This document shows positions 1 to 8,780 of a stretch of 64,000 nt of DNA, one piece after another. Each line of letters opens with the position of its first letter. Within the stretch, counting starts at the first letter, position 1. The DNA lies in contig NZ_VFSV01000005.1 of NCBI RefSeq assembly GCF_007004065.1, positions 103,210 to 167,209 on the forward strand. Reading direction: 5' to 3'. Under the pieces are notes generated by a model, which ran no database searches, was not told where the DNA came from, and saw only the letters and a program-made list of their open reading frames with translations. The position numbers and the translations under genes are program-made. Source of the stretch: Palleronia caenipelagi. Its GTDB lineage: Bacteria > Pseudomonadota > Alphaproteobacteria > Rhodobacterales > Rhodobacteraceae.

Positions 1-1256
1 GTGTCCCGCGGCCCGTACAGGAAAGCCTGTCGGCGACCTCGCGTGTTCCATAGAAGATTGGTCAGAAAGCCGGTCGCGTTGTAGTCTCGGAGCTTTGCAT
101 TGTCCGAGAGGGCGCCCGAAACGAGCTTCGCCCCATCCGCAAATTCAGCCCGTTCCGGTGCAAACAGATGCCCATGGCAGCGAAATCCCGTGCGACGTTC
201 GATCCAGCCGGGGAAATTCTCAAACAAATCGCCGAAGCCTTCAAAAACAGCGTAGCGCGCGCTGGTGCGGATGAATTCGGAGTCATTGCGCGGGAACCGT
301 CCCACCATATAGAGGCCAGGGCGACCTCGCACCCGACGCTCAAGTGCCGAAGAGCATATCCGGGCGATCCGTCCAGGCTCGGGTTCGTCATCACCCCAAC
401 TGGTATTATCACCCGACAGGAACGTGTCATACAGCTTGTCAGCCTGGGGCCAGACCTTCCGGACAAGGAAGCATTTTGAACGCCGCAACAATTCCAGATG
501 ATCATCGTAGAACAGGTGCGGACGCCCCTGAAAGTCGAATTTGGCCAGCGTCAGCGACCGACTTTCGATTCTGTCGGAGACCTGACGGATCAAGGTCTGG
601 AAGTAGCTCTCATCGGGGATCCAGACGCCCTTGAAATAGCGGTCGAACTCGGCGCGACGATGATGGTTGAGGATAGCTTCCAGATCTTCACGCACGAGGC
701 ACCACCACTGGGACCCCATATGAGGAACGAGCCCGCTCGGGATTTTTCTTTTGTACCCGACACGGCGCTGCAGCGCGACGAATGCATCAAACAGGCGCTT
801 CGTCCTCTTCCACGAGAAAGGAAAGCGCAGAGTGAACCGTTCATGCCCGAGCCCGCCCTGGATCCACGGGACCTCCTCACAGGTCACACTCTCGATAAAA
901 TTCACCCCCCGGTGATCCTCGAGGTACGTCGTCAACTCCGGAACGGGCCGCAGAGGCAAGCAGGTCCCAGAGGTCAGGAGCACGTAGTCAAGGTTTGGAA
1001 ATGTCCCAAGCAGCTCCGATGCCGCGAGCTGGGTCGCTTCGACCAGAGACCAATCGCCCCAATTACACTGGATGCGATCACAAACCGCCACATCGGGCAG
1101 GTCACCGATCTTGTCCACAAACCGGGCGTAGACATCCTCAGGGACTTTGCGATCCACGTGGATCACCACAGGACAGCCATTGTCCGACCAGTGCCGCACA
1201 ACCTGCGCGGCCCGGTCCAGCGCCGAATGGCACAACATGACAATGCCAAGCCTCAT
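1..1256 (-). CDS. Core-2/I-branching-like glycosyltransferase, partial
   Basis: This open frame starts at ATG 1256 and runs off the left edge without a stop, so about 418 codons of its N-terminal part are visible. It begins MRLGIVMLCHSALDRAAQVV, followed by VVIHVDRKV, LTSGTCLPLRP and, near residue 190, a PHMGSQWWCL segment. That order is typical of the core-2/I-branching beta-1,6-N-acetylglucosaminyltransferase family (GT14-like), which in Rhodobacterales often carries an extra C-terminal region. Its ATG overlaps the TGA of the upstream glycosyltransferase by 4 nt, so translation is probably coupled. Location next to galU and two other transferases suggests a role in building a surface glycan. 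The sugar donor and acceptor cannot be read from sequence. Confidence 0.75.
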   Translation of the reverse strand, partial: MRLGIVMLCHSALDRAAQVVRHWSDNGCPVVIHVDRKVPEDVYARFVDKIGDLPDVAVCDRIQCNWGDWSLVEATQLAASELLGTFPNLDYVLLTSGTCLPLRPVPELTTYLEDHRGVNFIESVTCEEVPWIQGGLGHERFTLRFPFSWKRTKRLFDAFVALQRRVGYKRKIPSGLVPHMGSQWWCLVREDLEAILNHHRRAEFDRYFKGVWIPDESYFQTLIRQVSDRIESRSLTLAKFDFQGRPHLFYDDHLELLRRSKCFLVRKVWPQADKLYDTFLSGDNTSWGDDEPEPGRIARICSSALERRVRGRPGLYMVGRFPRNDSEFIRTSARYAVFEGFGDLFENFPGWIERRTGFRCHGHLFAPERAEFADGAKLVSGALSDNAKLRDYNATGFLTNLLWNTRGRRQAFLYGPRD

Positions 1257-2281
1257 GCCCAGTTTCCCTTCGACATCAGGCCGAGCAGCTCAAGCTGACG
1301 CCAGTTGATGTAACGCTCTGATTGCGGACACCAGAGGCTCTGCCCGGCCTGTAATCCCTCGGTATAAGCCACATATTCTCGCCCGGCGCGATAATGCTCC
1401 CGGCGCTGGGCCTCTTCTGCAGCGCGATCCGCTATGGTGTGGATGAACTTGGCATGGAGGAGAACGCCACAGGCCTTCTCCCCGCCAATATCATCAAACA
1501 CAAGGTTCAGCCCCCGAGGCAGCATCATATGGGTCGATGACACGAAGACGTTGCCACGCCCCCATTTCACCAAGGGCACCTTGTTGAGCGCGGGAGCTTC
1601 ACGCGGGCTGTCTCGGAAGAACACGCGCCCGCGGGGGCCTCCCTGAATCCAGAGAGACCCATACTGCCAGTTTCGCGTCATTGTGTAGTTCCCGGGGTCA
1701 AACCACTCCGCCACCCGGAACGGATTATCCCCAGCCTGATAGGGCTGCGAGGACATGGCCGCCTGGGGGTACATATCCAGGATCATCGCGCCAAAAGAAC
1801 GGATGTCCGAGCTGTCCAGCCAGTCAGTCAACGCGCCGATCCCCCGGGTGTCGCAGAACGGATAGACGAAGAACTCGTCGGCGTCGACGCAGAGCACCCA
1901 TCTTCCGAGGCAATAACGACGGGCCAGCCAGTTCACCCAATCCACGCCGAAGCGTGACTTATTATAGCTGGCCTTCGTCATCCATACGGAGCAATCGGGT
2001 TGGCGAGAGAGATACTCGCGACTGCCGTCCGTGCTGTCATTATCCACAAACAGGAAATGTTCGACGCCGAGCTTCCGATAATATTCAAGGAAATAGGGCA
2101 AGCGAACAAATTCGTTACGCAAAACGCATATGATGACCACACGGGAGGAGCGGATCAGATCCCTGTCGACGTTGTGGGCTTTCAACTCCCGGCGCTTGCG
2201 AATGGCGCGGATGTAGAGACGGCGGCGTTTCGAGCCCATGCGCCAAGATCTCAGCAGTCCCAAGGTGAACCTCTCTGACAC
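1253..2281 (-). CDS. Glycosyltransferase family 2-like protein
   Basis: A 342-residue cytosolic glycosyltransferase. After a basic N-terminus come CVLRNEFVRLPYFLEYYRK, then HFLFVDNDSTDGS, an aspartate-rich nucleotide-sugar motif, and CVDADEFFVYP, a DxD-like metal site of the Glyco_tranf_2_4 / GT92-like group. It is a clear paralogue of the gene immediately upstream: both share the PDCSVW, DADE.F.YP and WVQGG/WIQGG blocks and a C-terminus ending in MS-G-W. The start used is GTG 2281. An in-frame stop lies just upstream, but no good ribosome binding site is visible, so ATG at residue 15 is an alternative. The 24-nt gap upstream and 4-nt overlap downstream indicate a polycistronic surface-glycan operon. 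Confidence 0.8.
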   Translation of the reverse strand: MSERFTLGLLRSWRMGSKRRRLYIRAIRKRRELKAHNVDRDLIRSSRVVIICVLRNEFVRLPYFLEYYRKLGVEHFLFVDNDSTDGSREYLSRQPDCSVWMTKASYNKSRFGVDWVNWLARRYCLGRWVLCVDADEFFVYPFCDTRGIGALTDWLDSSDIRSFGAMILDMYPQAAMSSQPYQAGDNPFRVAEWFDPGNYTMTRNWQYGSLWIQGGPRGRVFFRDSPREAPALNKVPLVKWGRGNVFVSSTHMMLPRGLNLVFDDIGGEKACGVLLHAKFIHTIADRAAEEAQRREHYRAGREYVAYTEGLQAGQSLWCPQSERYINWRQLELLGLMSKGNWA

Positions 2282-2305
2282 CGTTCATTCATTACACAAT
2301 TCACG

Positions 2306-3358
2306 TTAGACCCAATCGCCCCGCGACATAACCCCCAGCCCCTCCAACGCCCGCCAGCCGCGATAGGGTGTGGACGCCTCGCACCAAAGCGATGGGTTCT
2401 GAGTAAGACTCTCGTAATAAGAGTTGTACAGGTCTGAATTTGCAAAATGTTCTTGCCGCAGCCGCTCTTCGGCCGAGCGTTTGACGATGCTGTCGAGGAA
2501 TTTCGTGTGCAGCAGCACGCCAGACAGGGTCTCGCCTTCGCCGTAAATCCGGTTCAGTCGGGGCGGCAGGAGCGCGTGCGTCGAATTGACGTAGACGTAC
2601 CGCCAATGCCAGCGCACCAACGGCACCTTCTGAAGCGTCGGAGCCCGGCGCGGCTCATCCCCGAAAAACGCCCGCGCCCGTGCCCCCCCCTGCACCCAGA
2701 GGTTTTTCATAGGCCGCTGAACCTGAATCGAGTAATTGCCTGCGTCGAAATGGGTTAAGATCTCCAGCGGATCCTGCCGAGGTCGATACGCGGTATCTCC
2801 CACCGGACCCTGCGGATAGAGGTCCAGCATCAACGCGCCCATCATCGGAGTTCCGGTCTGATCGAGCCGCTCGGTCAGCGCCGACAAAGGGCGTGTCGGC
2901 CAGTGCGGATAAATGAACAGCTCATCTGCGTCGAGCACCAGACACCAGCGGCCATGGCCGTGCCGGATCATCAGCCATGTGATCCAGTCGAGACCAAAGC
3001 GCGACAGCTTGTAGGAGTGCGAGGTGTGCCAGACAGAGCAATCGGGTTGATCTGACAGGAACGCCCCTGTCCCGTCATCGCTGTCATTGTCCACGAAGAT
3101 AAAATGGGTCACGCCCAGCCGCCGATGGTGATCAAGAAACCACGGCAGACGGTCGGCCTCGTTCCGGACTGTCGCAAAAGCAAGAATGTCATCCGGCCCG
3201 AGCGTGGGGGTCCGATCGACCACGGCCCTGAGTTGACGCCGTTTCAGAAATGCCCGACCGAGCAAACGACGGCGGCGGCGGCGCATTCCATAGGCTGCAC
3301 CCAGATTGCGAAGCCGAGCGCCCGGTCCGCCGGCACGTTCGTAAAGACCGGGCACCAT
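2306..3358 (-). CDS. Glycosyltransferase family 2-like protein (paralogue)
   Basis: A 350-residue member of the same family as its downstream neighbour. It has FATVRNEADRLPWFLDHHRR, HFIFVDNDSDDGT and LVLDADELFIYP in the same order and spacing, and it carries a basic N-terminal arm (MRRRRRRLLGRAFLKRR). The two aspartate motifs are expected to bind the nucleotide-sugar and metal. The gene starts 4 nt after the galU stop, so UDP-glucose or a derivative is a plausible donor, although that is only contextual. The tandem pair looks like a gene duplication followed by divergence, which would allow two successive or alternative sugar transfers. Confidence 0.8.
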   Translation of the reverse strand: MVPGLYERAGGPGARLRNLGAAYGMRRRRRRLLGRAFLKRRQLRAVVDRTPTLGPDDILAFATVRNEADRLPWFLDHHRRLGVTHFIFVDNDSDDGTGAFLSDQPDCSVWHTSHSYKLSRFGLDWITWLMIRHGHGRWCLVLDADELFIYPHWPTRPLSALTERLDQTGTPMMGALMLDLYPQGPVGDTAYRPRQDPLEILTHFDAGNYSIQVQRPMKNLWVQGGARARAFFGDEPRRAPTLQKVPLVRWHWRYVYVNSTHALLPPRLNRIYGEGETLSGVLLHTKFLDSIVKRSAEERLRQEHFANSDLYNSYYESLTQNPSLWCEASTPYRGWRALEGLGVMSRGDWV

Positions 3359-3362
3359 GCGA

Positions 3363-4241
3363 TCAGTCGAGATCCAGATCAGCGAGATAAGTGCGGAAAT
3401 CGTCCTTCAATTCCCGGTGCTTCAACCCATAGGCGACCGTGGCTTGCAAGTAACCGAGCTTGGCACCGCAATCGTAGCGCTGGCCGTCAAATTTCAGGCC
3501 CCAGACACCGGCCTCGGTGCTGATCTGTTTGGCAATCGCGTCTGTGAGCTGAATCTCGCCTCCGGCACCAACCTCGTGGGCGTCCAGCGCCGAAAGGACC
3601 TCCGGGGTTAAGATATACCGACCAATCACAGCCATATTGGACGGTGCCGTACCCGCAGCCGGCTTTTCGACCATGCCGCGCACCTGCACGGCACTGCCCT
3701 GCGCCTGACCTGGATCGATAATGCCGTATTTGCACGTCTCCTGATCAGAGACTTCCATGGCTGCCACCATGCAACCGCCAGTCTGCTCATGGGCATCAAC
3801 CATTTGCTTCAGCACGGGCACATCAGCATCAATCACATCATCGGGCAGGATCACCGCAAAGGGCTCGTCCCCGATCAGCCGATGCGCGCACCAGACCGCG
3901 TGGCCCAGACCTTTGGCACTCTGCTGGCGCACAGTTGCAATGGAGCCAGACCCGATATCAGTGCGCGCGAGCTCTTCGAGAAGGTCTGTTTTGTTCTTCG
4001 CTTTTAGCGAATTCTCCAATTCCGGCGCTCGGTCGAAGTAATCAACCAAAGCGCCTTTGCCGCGCGCAGTGATAAAAATGAACTCGGTAATCCCTGCCGC
4101 ACGCGCCTCATCGATTGCGTACTGGATCAACGGACGATCCACGAGGGTGAGCATTTCCTTTGGCATCGACTTCGTCGCAGGGAGGAAACGGGTCCCCTGC
4201 CCTGCAATCGGAAGGACGGCCTTCGTGACTCGTTTCGTCAT
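3363..4241 (-). CDS. galU: UTP--glucose-1-phosphate uridylyltransferase
   Basis: GalU makes UDP-glucose from UTP and glucose-1-phosphate and feeds cell-surface polysaccharide synthesis. The N-terminal nucleotidyltransferase signature KAVLPIAGQGTRFLPATKS is present, followed by MPKEMLTLVDRPLIQYAIDE. Further on are AVILPDDVI, GGCMVAAMEV and GMVEKPA, all in family order. The length of 292 residues is normal. ATG 4241 is chosen because GGAGAG lies about 8 nt upstream and the protein then begins MTKRVTKAVLP; a longer in-frame start at 4259 lacks support. It sits between cysQ (46-nt gap) and the glycosyltransferases (4-nt gap), so it probably belongs to the same transcript. Confidence 0.95.
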   Translation of the reverse strand: MTKRVTKAVLPIAGQGTRFLPATKSMPKEMLTLVDRPLIQYAIDEARAAGITEFIFITARGKGALVDYFDRAPELENSLKAKNKTDLLEELARTDIGSGSIATVRQQSAKGLGHAVWCAHRLIGDEPFAVILPDDVIDADVPVLKQMVDAHEQTGGCMVAAMEVSDQETCKYGIIDPGQAQGSAVQVRGMVEKPAAGTAPSNMAVIGRYILTPEVLSALDAHEVGAGGEIQLTDAIAKQISTEAGVWGLKFDGQRYDCGAKLGYLQATVAYGLKHRELKDDFRTYLADLDLD

Positions 4242-4287
4242 CAGATCAACTCTCCACACATTCGCCGACAGCTCTCCCCTGAGAACC

Positions 4288-5097
4288 TCACGCCTTCAAC
4301 TCAACAGTTGGAGTGCAGGCGATGAAGAACGGGTTAGCAAAATTTTCTTTTCCATAGACAAGCGGCGAGCGATCGTCAAAACGCACAACCTCACCGCCAG
4401 CCCCCGCCAGAACTGCATGACCCGCCGCTGTGTCCCACTCCATCGTGCGGCCCAGGCGCGGGTAAAGGTCCGCCTCTCCGGTCGCAACCAGACAGAATTT
4501 CAGGGACGATCCGGCACTCTTCATGTCATCCACGGCGTATTTGGAGATATAGTCGTCCGTTGCCTGATCGCGATGCGATTTCGACGCGACAACCAAAAGT
4601 CCGGAATTGTCAGAGTTGCGCACGTTCAACGGCGTCACGGGACCACGCTGGTCAACGGAGAAATCACCGCTTTCCTCGACCGATGCACCCGTCTCGTCGG
4701 TATAAAAGAGCCGACCTTTGGCGGGCGCATAGACCACACCGCGCACCGGAACCCCGTTCTTCACATACGCAATGTTCACAGTGAAATCGCCACGCCGCTG
4801 AATGAACTCTTTGGTGCCGTCCAAAGGATCCACAATCAGGAAAGTCTCAACCTGCTGATCATGGCTCTCCGCCTGCTCTTCTGTAACCAGCGGAACATCC
4901 GGGAAAGCGGCACGCAGACCGGCGGAAATCAGGCGGTCTGCCGCCTCATCGGCTTGTGTCACCGGACTGTCATCGGCTTTGTCGCGGACTTCGATATCGC
5001 TCTGGTCATAGATTTCCATGATCGCCGCCCCGCCTTCCAAAGCGAGTTTGCGCATCACGTCGGTGAGCTTCGAGTAATCCACGGTAAGCCCTTTCAT
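4288..5097 (-). CDS. cysQ: 3'(2'),5'-bisphosphate nucleotidase CysQ
   Basis: CysQ hydrolyses PAP (the by-product of PAPS-dependent sulfation and sulfate reduction) to AMP and belongs to the lithium-sensitive inositol monophosphatase fold. Metal-site motifs are visible in order: VTEEQ near residue 71, DPLDGTKEFIQR near residue 90, and the C-terminal WDTAAGHAVL. Length is about 269 residues, normal for the family. The given start is ATG 5097, but GTG 5082 has AAGGG 6 nt upstream and is also possible. It lies at the head of the galU-glycosyltransferase row. That placement may hint that the glycan is sulfated, but cysQ beside capsule genes is not proof. Confidence 0.92.
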   Translation of the reverse strand: MKGLTVDYSKLTDVMRKLALEGGAAIMEIYDQSDIEVRDKADDSPVTQADEAADRLISAGLRAAFPDVPLVTEEQAESHDQQVETFLIVDPLDGTKEFIQRRGDFTVNIAYVKNGVPVRGVVYAPAKGRLFYTDETGASVEESGDFSVDQRGPVTPLNVRNSDNSGLLVVASKSHRDQATDDYISKYAVDDMKSAGSSLKFCLVATGEADLYPRLGRTMEWDTAAGHAVLAGAGGEVVRFDDRSPLVYGKENFANPFFIACTPTVELKA

Positions 5098-5202
5098 TCA
5101 CGAGTTTGTAACCGGGCGCAGCGATGGCAGGCTTCCACCACAAAGGTCAAGCGTGTATGCGTCTCTAAAGGCGCAACTCCGCGCATCCGCAGGACCGTCA
5201 TC
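5098..5202. promoter_or_regulatory. Divergent intergenic region cysQ / ABC permease
   Basis: The 105-nt gap separates the minus-strand cysQ-galU-glycosyltransferase genes from the plus-strand permease, so it must carry promoters for both directions. No convincing -35/-10 pair or operator palindrome stands out by eye. Confidence 0.4.
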
Positions 5203-6021
5203 ATGTTTACGCCGACACGGCCGACAGGCAACCTCACCGGGGCTTTCAACGTCCTGATGCTGACATATCACATGACTGCACGTTCGGTCCGCGGTGGCAA
5301 AGCGAGCGCTATCTGGTCACTTATCAACAACATCACCCGCGCGCTGATTATGGTCGCGGCATTCATGACCCTCTATTATATTCTCGGCATGCGCGGCTCG
5401 GCCATTCGCGGCGATTACATGATCTATGTAATGACGGGCATCTTCCTATACATTACCCACATCTCTGCCGTCAGTTCGATGGGCGGGGCAGGTGCATCAA
5501 ATGGTGGATTGGCCCAGCACGCCCCGCTTACAGCAGCGGTGATGATCTTTTCCGCCGCCTTGTCTTCGCTCTACAATCAGGTCCTGTCAGTCACCGCGAT
5601 TCTCATCGTCTACTACGTCGGTTTCAGCCATTTCACCATCTATGACTGGTGGGGGACATTCTGCATGCTGGTTCTGGCTTGGTTTTTCGGCATCGCTGTC
5701 GGAATTCTGTTGAACGCCTTGCAACCATGGGTCCCAACTCTGGTCACGAAGTTCAGAACGATTTACCAGAGGGCGCAGATGGTGACCTCCGGCAAGATGT
5801 TCGTTGCAAATGCGCTGCCGCCCGAGATGATCCGGATGTTCGACTGGAATCCCCTCTTTCACACGATTGATCAGGCCCGGGGATTTGCCTTCATAAACTA
5901 TTTCCCGCACAAATCGAGTTGGGAGTATGCTCTGACGGTGTGCGTCATTTTGATCGTCATAGGCCTCATGGGTGAATTCTTTACCCGCCAGCATAGGTCG
6001 CTGAGCTGGACGAAGGGCTAA
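5203..6021 (+). CDS. ABC-2 type polysaccharide export permease (KpsM-like)
   Basis: A 272-residue inner-membrane protein with about six hydrophobic segments, including LIMVAAFMTLYYILGM, YVMTGIFLYIT and the C-terminal LTVCVILIVIGLMGEFF. It is typical of ABC-2 permeases that export capsular polysaccharide or lipid-linked glycans. The family signature region before the last membrane pair reads WNPLFHTIDQARGFAF, matching the NPL.H.....R motif of KpsM/Wzm-type permeases. ATG 5203 is chosen over a long upstream extension because the region upstream is antisense to cysQ and galU; AGGA lies 12 nt before it. The partner ATPase (KpsT-like) is not in the window. The last 41 nt overlap the convergent alkB gene. 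Confidence 0.85.
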   Translation: MFTPTRPTGNLTGAFNVLMLTYHMTARSVRGGKASAIWSLINNITRALIMVAAFMTLYYILGMRGSAIRGDYMIYVMTGIFLYITHISAVSSMGGAGASNGGLAQHAPLTAAVMIFSAALSSLYNQVLSVTAILIVYYVGFSHFTIYDWWGTFCMLVLAWFFGIAVGILLNALQPWVPTLVTKFRTIYQRAQMVTSGKMFVANALPPEMIRMFDWNPLFHTIDQARGFAFINYFPHKSSWEYALTVCVILIVIGLMGEFFTRQHRSLSWTKG

Positions 6022-6619
6022 TTCCGGCAACGCGTAGCGTACAGTTTATGCGTCCACCTCGGGACAGCAATCCGGAAGATCCGAAGCGGATTTTATCGAT
6101 TCCATGGTGGATCAGACGCGCCGGGCCTTCGAGTATCGCGATGTCGCCAGAGCGCAGCCAGAGGCTTTCGGTCGGGCCGCCGCGCTCCACATTACCGATC
6201 CTGAATAGCGCATAGTCACCCAGCGAAACCGATAACACCGGCTGCGTCAGATCCGCTTCGTCACGATCCTGATGCAGACCCATCCGCGCGTCTTCGCCAT
6301 AGTAATTGACCAGACACGTGTCGGGCAGAACCTCGGAACGGGCGTGCTCTACCCACAGATCCAACAGTCGCGTCGGGATCGCGGGCCATTCCCCACCGCC
6401 GGGGTGCCTCGGGTCATACCGGTAGCCGCGCCGGTCGCTAACCCAGCCGACAGACCCGGCAGAGGTCATGCGGACGCTCAGTTTTCCCCCACGACGGGTC
6501 TCAGGCTGAAAGAACGGAGCGACAGCAGCCACCTGCCGTAGATCCTCGACCAGCGCCGCCTGTGCCTGCTGATCAAGCGCCCCGATCAGGATCCGCACCC
6601 CTCGTATCTCAATTTTCAC
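5981..6619 (-). CDS. alkB: Alpha-ketoglutarate-dependent DNA dealkylase AlkB family
   Basis: An Fe(II)/2-oxoglutarate dioxygenase that oxidatively removes methyl groups from N1-methyladenine and N3-methylcytosine. The iron ligands are visible as HQDRDE near residue 115 (HxD) and a later His in ARLIHHGIDKIRFG, with an Arg-rich 2-oxoglutarate site in SRGGRINCTLR. Other family marks are CLVNYYGEDARMGLHQD and SLGDYALFRIG. It has 212 residues, a normal length. The start is GTG 6619, preceded by GGAG 8 nt upstream. It converges on the ABC permease with a 41-nt tail-to-tail overlap and diverges from dnaK. Confidence 0.9.
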   Translation of the reverse strand: MKIEIRGVRILIGALDQQAQAALVEDLRQVAAVAPFFQPETRRGGKLSVRMTSAGSVGWVSDRRGYRYDPRHPGGGEWPAIPTRLLDLWVEHARSEVLPDTCLVNYYGEDARMGLHQDRDEADLTQPVLSVSLGDYALFRIGNVERGGPTESLWLRSGDIAILEGPARLIHHGIDKIRFGSSGLLSRGGRINCTLRVAGISPSSSSATYAGG

Positions 6620-6662
6620 ACCATTTCTCCGAATTTCCTGTCAAAGACACCGCTCTGACGGG

Positions 6663-6692
6663 ATTGCAGCGGCATTTCCGCCTCCCTATATA
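6663..6692 (+). promoter_or_regulatory. Candidate heat-shock (RpoH) promoter of dnaK
   Basis: About 110 nt before dnaK there is ATTG (6663-6666), then CCCTATATA starting at 6684. The element spacing resembles the alphaproteobacterial sigma-32 pattern of TTG, a 17-19 nt spacer and a CTATAT-type -10. No CIRCE/HrcA element is visible in the leader. This is a pattern match by eye only. Confidence 0.4.
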
Positions 6693-6801
6693 CCCTGCGA
6701 CGCCACCGGATGGCGTAAAACTCCGGGCAACTTAGGGATAGGCGGGCAGGTGCCGCAAACGGGTCTGCCTGCAGAGACATCGCCAAGAGAAGGATTATTA
6801 C

Positions 6802-8709
6802 ATGGGCAAAGTCATCGGTATCGACCTCGGCACGACCAACAGCTGCGTCGCCATCATGGATGGTAGCCAGCCCCGGGTGATCGAAAACTCCGAAGGCGCG
6901 CGCACGACCCCCTCGATCGTCGCGTTCACCGAGGATGAGCGTCTCGTCGGGCAGGCCGCGAAGCGTCAGGCCGTCACGAACTCCGAAAACACTGTTTTTG
7001 CGGTAAAGCGTCTGATCGGTCGTCGTTATGCAGACCCGGCGCTGGAGAAGGACAAGAAGAACCTCCCCTATTCCATCGTCGACGGTGGTCAGGGTGACGC
7101 GTGGGTTGAATCGCGCGGTGAGAAGTATTCTCCGTCGCAGATCTCCGCCTTTATCCTGCAAAAGATGAAGGAAACCGCCGAGAGCTATCTGGGCGAGGAC
7201 GTGACTCAGGCGGTCATCACTGTTCCGGCCTATTTCAACGACCAGCAGCGTCAGGCCACCAAAGACGCCGGCAAGATCGCCGGTCTCGAAGTGCTGCGCA
7301 TCATCAACGAGCCCACGGCCGCCGCTCTGGCCTATGGTCTCGATAAGAAAGAGACGCGCACCATCGCGGTCTATGATCTCGGCGGCGGTACCTTCGACAT
7401 CACCATTCTGGAGATTGATGACGGTCTCTTTGAGGTGAAGTCCACCAACGGCGACACCTTCCTCGGTGGCGAAGATTTCGACATGCGGATCGTCGATTAC
7501 CTCGCCGACGAGTTCAAGAAAGAGCACGGCGCTGACCTGCGTCAGGACAAGATGGCCCTGCAGCGTCTGAAAGAAGCTGCGGAAAAGGCCAAGATCGAAC
7601 TGTCCAGCTCCAGCCAGACCGAGATCAACCAGCCCTTCATCTCCATGGGCGCCAACGGCCAGCCGCTGCACCTCGTGCTGAAGCTGACCCGTGCGAAGCT
7701 TGAGAGCCTCGTGGGCGACCTGATCAAGGCATCCATCAAGCCCTGCCAGGCCGCGCTGAAGGATGCAGGTCTGAAGACCGACGATATCGACGAGATCGTT
7801 CTGGTCGGCGGTATGACCCGTATGCCCCGCGTGATCGAAGAAGTGACGAAGTTCTTTGGCAAAGAGCCCCATAAGGGTGTAAACCCCGACGAGGTTGTGG
7901 CGCTGGGCGCGGCCATTCAGGCCGGTGTGCTTCAGGGCGACGTGAAGGACGTGGTGCTGCTCGACGTGACCCCGCTGTCGCTGGGCATCGAAACGCTGGG
8001 TGGCGTATTCACCCGCCTGATCGACCGCAACACCACCATCCCGACGAAGAAGAGCCAGATCTTCTCCACCGCCGAGGACAACCAGAACGCCGTGACGATC
8101 CGGGTCTTCCAAGGTGAGCGCGAGATGGCGGCCGACAACAAGATGCTCGGTCAGTTCAACCTCGAGGACATCCCCCCGGCGCCGCGCGGCATGCCGCAGA
8201 TCGAGGTGACCTTTGACATCGACGCCAACGGCATCGTCTCCGTCGCCGCCTCCGACAAGGGTACCGGCAAAGAGCAGAAGATCACCATTCAGGCTTCGGG
8301 CGGTCTCTCCGACGAGGACATTGAAAAGATGGTGAAGGACGCCGAAGCCAACGCCGATGCGGACAAGCAGCGTCGGGAGCTGGTCGAAGCGAAGAACCAG
8401 GCCGAAAGCCTGATCCACTCGACCGAGAAGGCCCTGGAAGAGCATAAGGACAAGGTCGACCCGACCACCGTCGAGGCCATTGAGCTGGCAATTGCCAACC
8501 TGCAGGAGCAGCTCGAGACCGAAGACGCGGGCAAAATCAAGTCCGGCATCCAGAACGTGACCGAAGCGTCCATGAAGCTGGGCGAAGCCATCTACAAGGC
8601 GAGCCAGGACGAGGGCGACGACGTTGCCGCTGCTGACGAGGCCTCCGATGATGAAGGCATCGTCGATGCCGACTTCGAGGATCTCGACGACAACAAGCGC
8701 GCTTCCTGA
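6802..8709 (+). CDS. dnaK: Molecular chaperone DnaK (Hsp70)
   Basis: Hsp70 binds exposed hydrophobic segments of client proteins in cycles driven by ATP and by DnaJ and GrpE. The ATPase domain begins [21 protein letters not shown], with the phosphate-2 motif [18 protein letters not shown] and the adenosine motif [16 protein letters not shown]. The linker [17 protein letters not shown] follows, then the beta substrate-binding domain and an acidic C-terminal tail rich in Asp and Glu. Length is 635 residues, typical. An AGAGAAGGA ribosome binding site precedes the ATG. A strong intrinsic terminator separates it from dnaJ, so dnaJ is likely expressed partly by read-through or its own promoter. 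No grpE is present in the window. Confidence 0.98.
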   Translation: MGKVIGIDLGTTNSCVAIMDGSQPRVIENSEGARTTPSIVAFTEDERLVGQAAKRQAVTNSENTVFAVKRLIGRRYADPALEKDKKNLPYSIVDGGQGDAWVESRGEKYSPSQISAFILQKMKETAESYLGEDVTQAVITVPAYFNDQQRQATKDAGKIAGLEVLRIINEPTAAALAYGLDKKETRTIAVYDLGGGTFDITILEIDDGLFEVKSTNGDTFLGGEDFDMRIVDYLADEFKKEHGADLRQDKMALQRLKEAAEKAKIELSSSSQTEINQPFISMGANGQPLHLVLKLTRAKLESLVGDLIKASIKPCQAALKDAGLKTDDIDEIVLVGGMTRMPRVIEEVTKFFGKEPHKGVNPDEVVALGAAIQAGVLQGDVKDVVLLDVTPLSLGIETLGGVFTRLIDRNTTIPTKKSQIFSTAEDNQNAVTIRVFQGEREMAADNKMLGQFNLEDIPPAPRGMPQIEVTFDIDANGIVSVAASDKGTGKEQKITIQASGGLSDEDIEKMVKDAEANADADKQRRELVEAKNQAESLIHSTEKALEEHKDKVDPTTVEAIELAIANLQEQLETEDAGKIKSGIQNVTEASMKLGEAIYKASQDEGDDVAAADEASDDEGIVDADFEDLDDNKRAS

Positions 8710-8729
8710 TCGGACGCCTGATGTGACGA

Positions 8730-8763
8730 AGGGCCGGCCCGACCCGTCTGGCCGGCCCTTTTT
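8730..8763 (+). terminator. Intrinsic terminator between dnaK and dnaJ
   Basis: A perfect 9-bp GC stem, GGGCCGGCC (8731-8739) pairing with GGCCGGCCC (8750-8758), closes a 10-nt loop and is followed directly by TTTTT. It lies 21 nt after the dnaK stop and 18 nt before the dnaJ start. Confidence 0.9.
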
Positions 8764-8780
8764 CGTGAGAGGATACCAAC

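Noticed and set aside
4057..5202. N-terminal extension of the ABC permease frame
   Set aside because: The extension is antisense to galU and cysQ and lacks transporter features; ATG 5203 starts the permease.
6620..6801. CIRCE/HrcA operator upstream of dnaK
   Set aside because: No TTAGCACTC-N9-GAGTGCTAA element is present; only a small GC hairpin and a possible RpoH promoter are seen.
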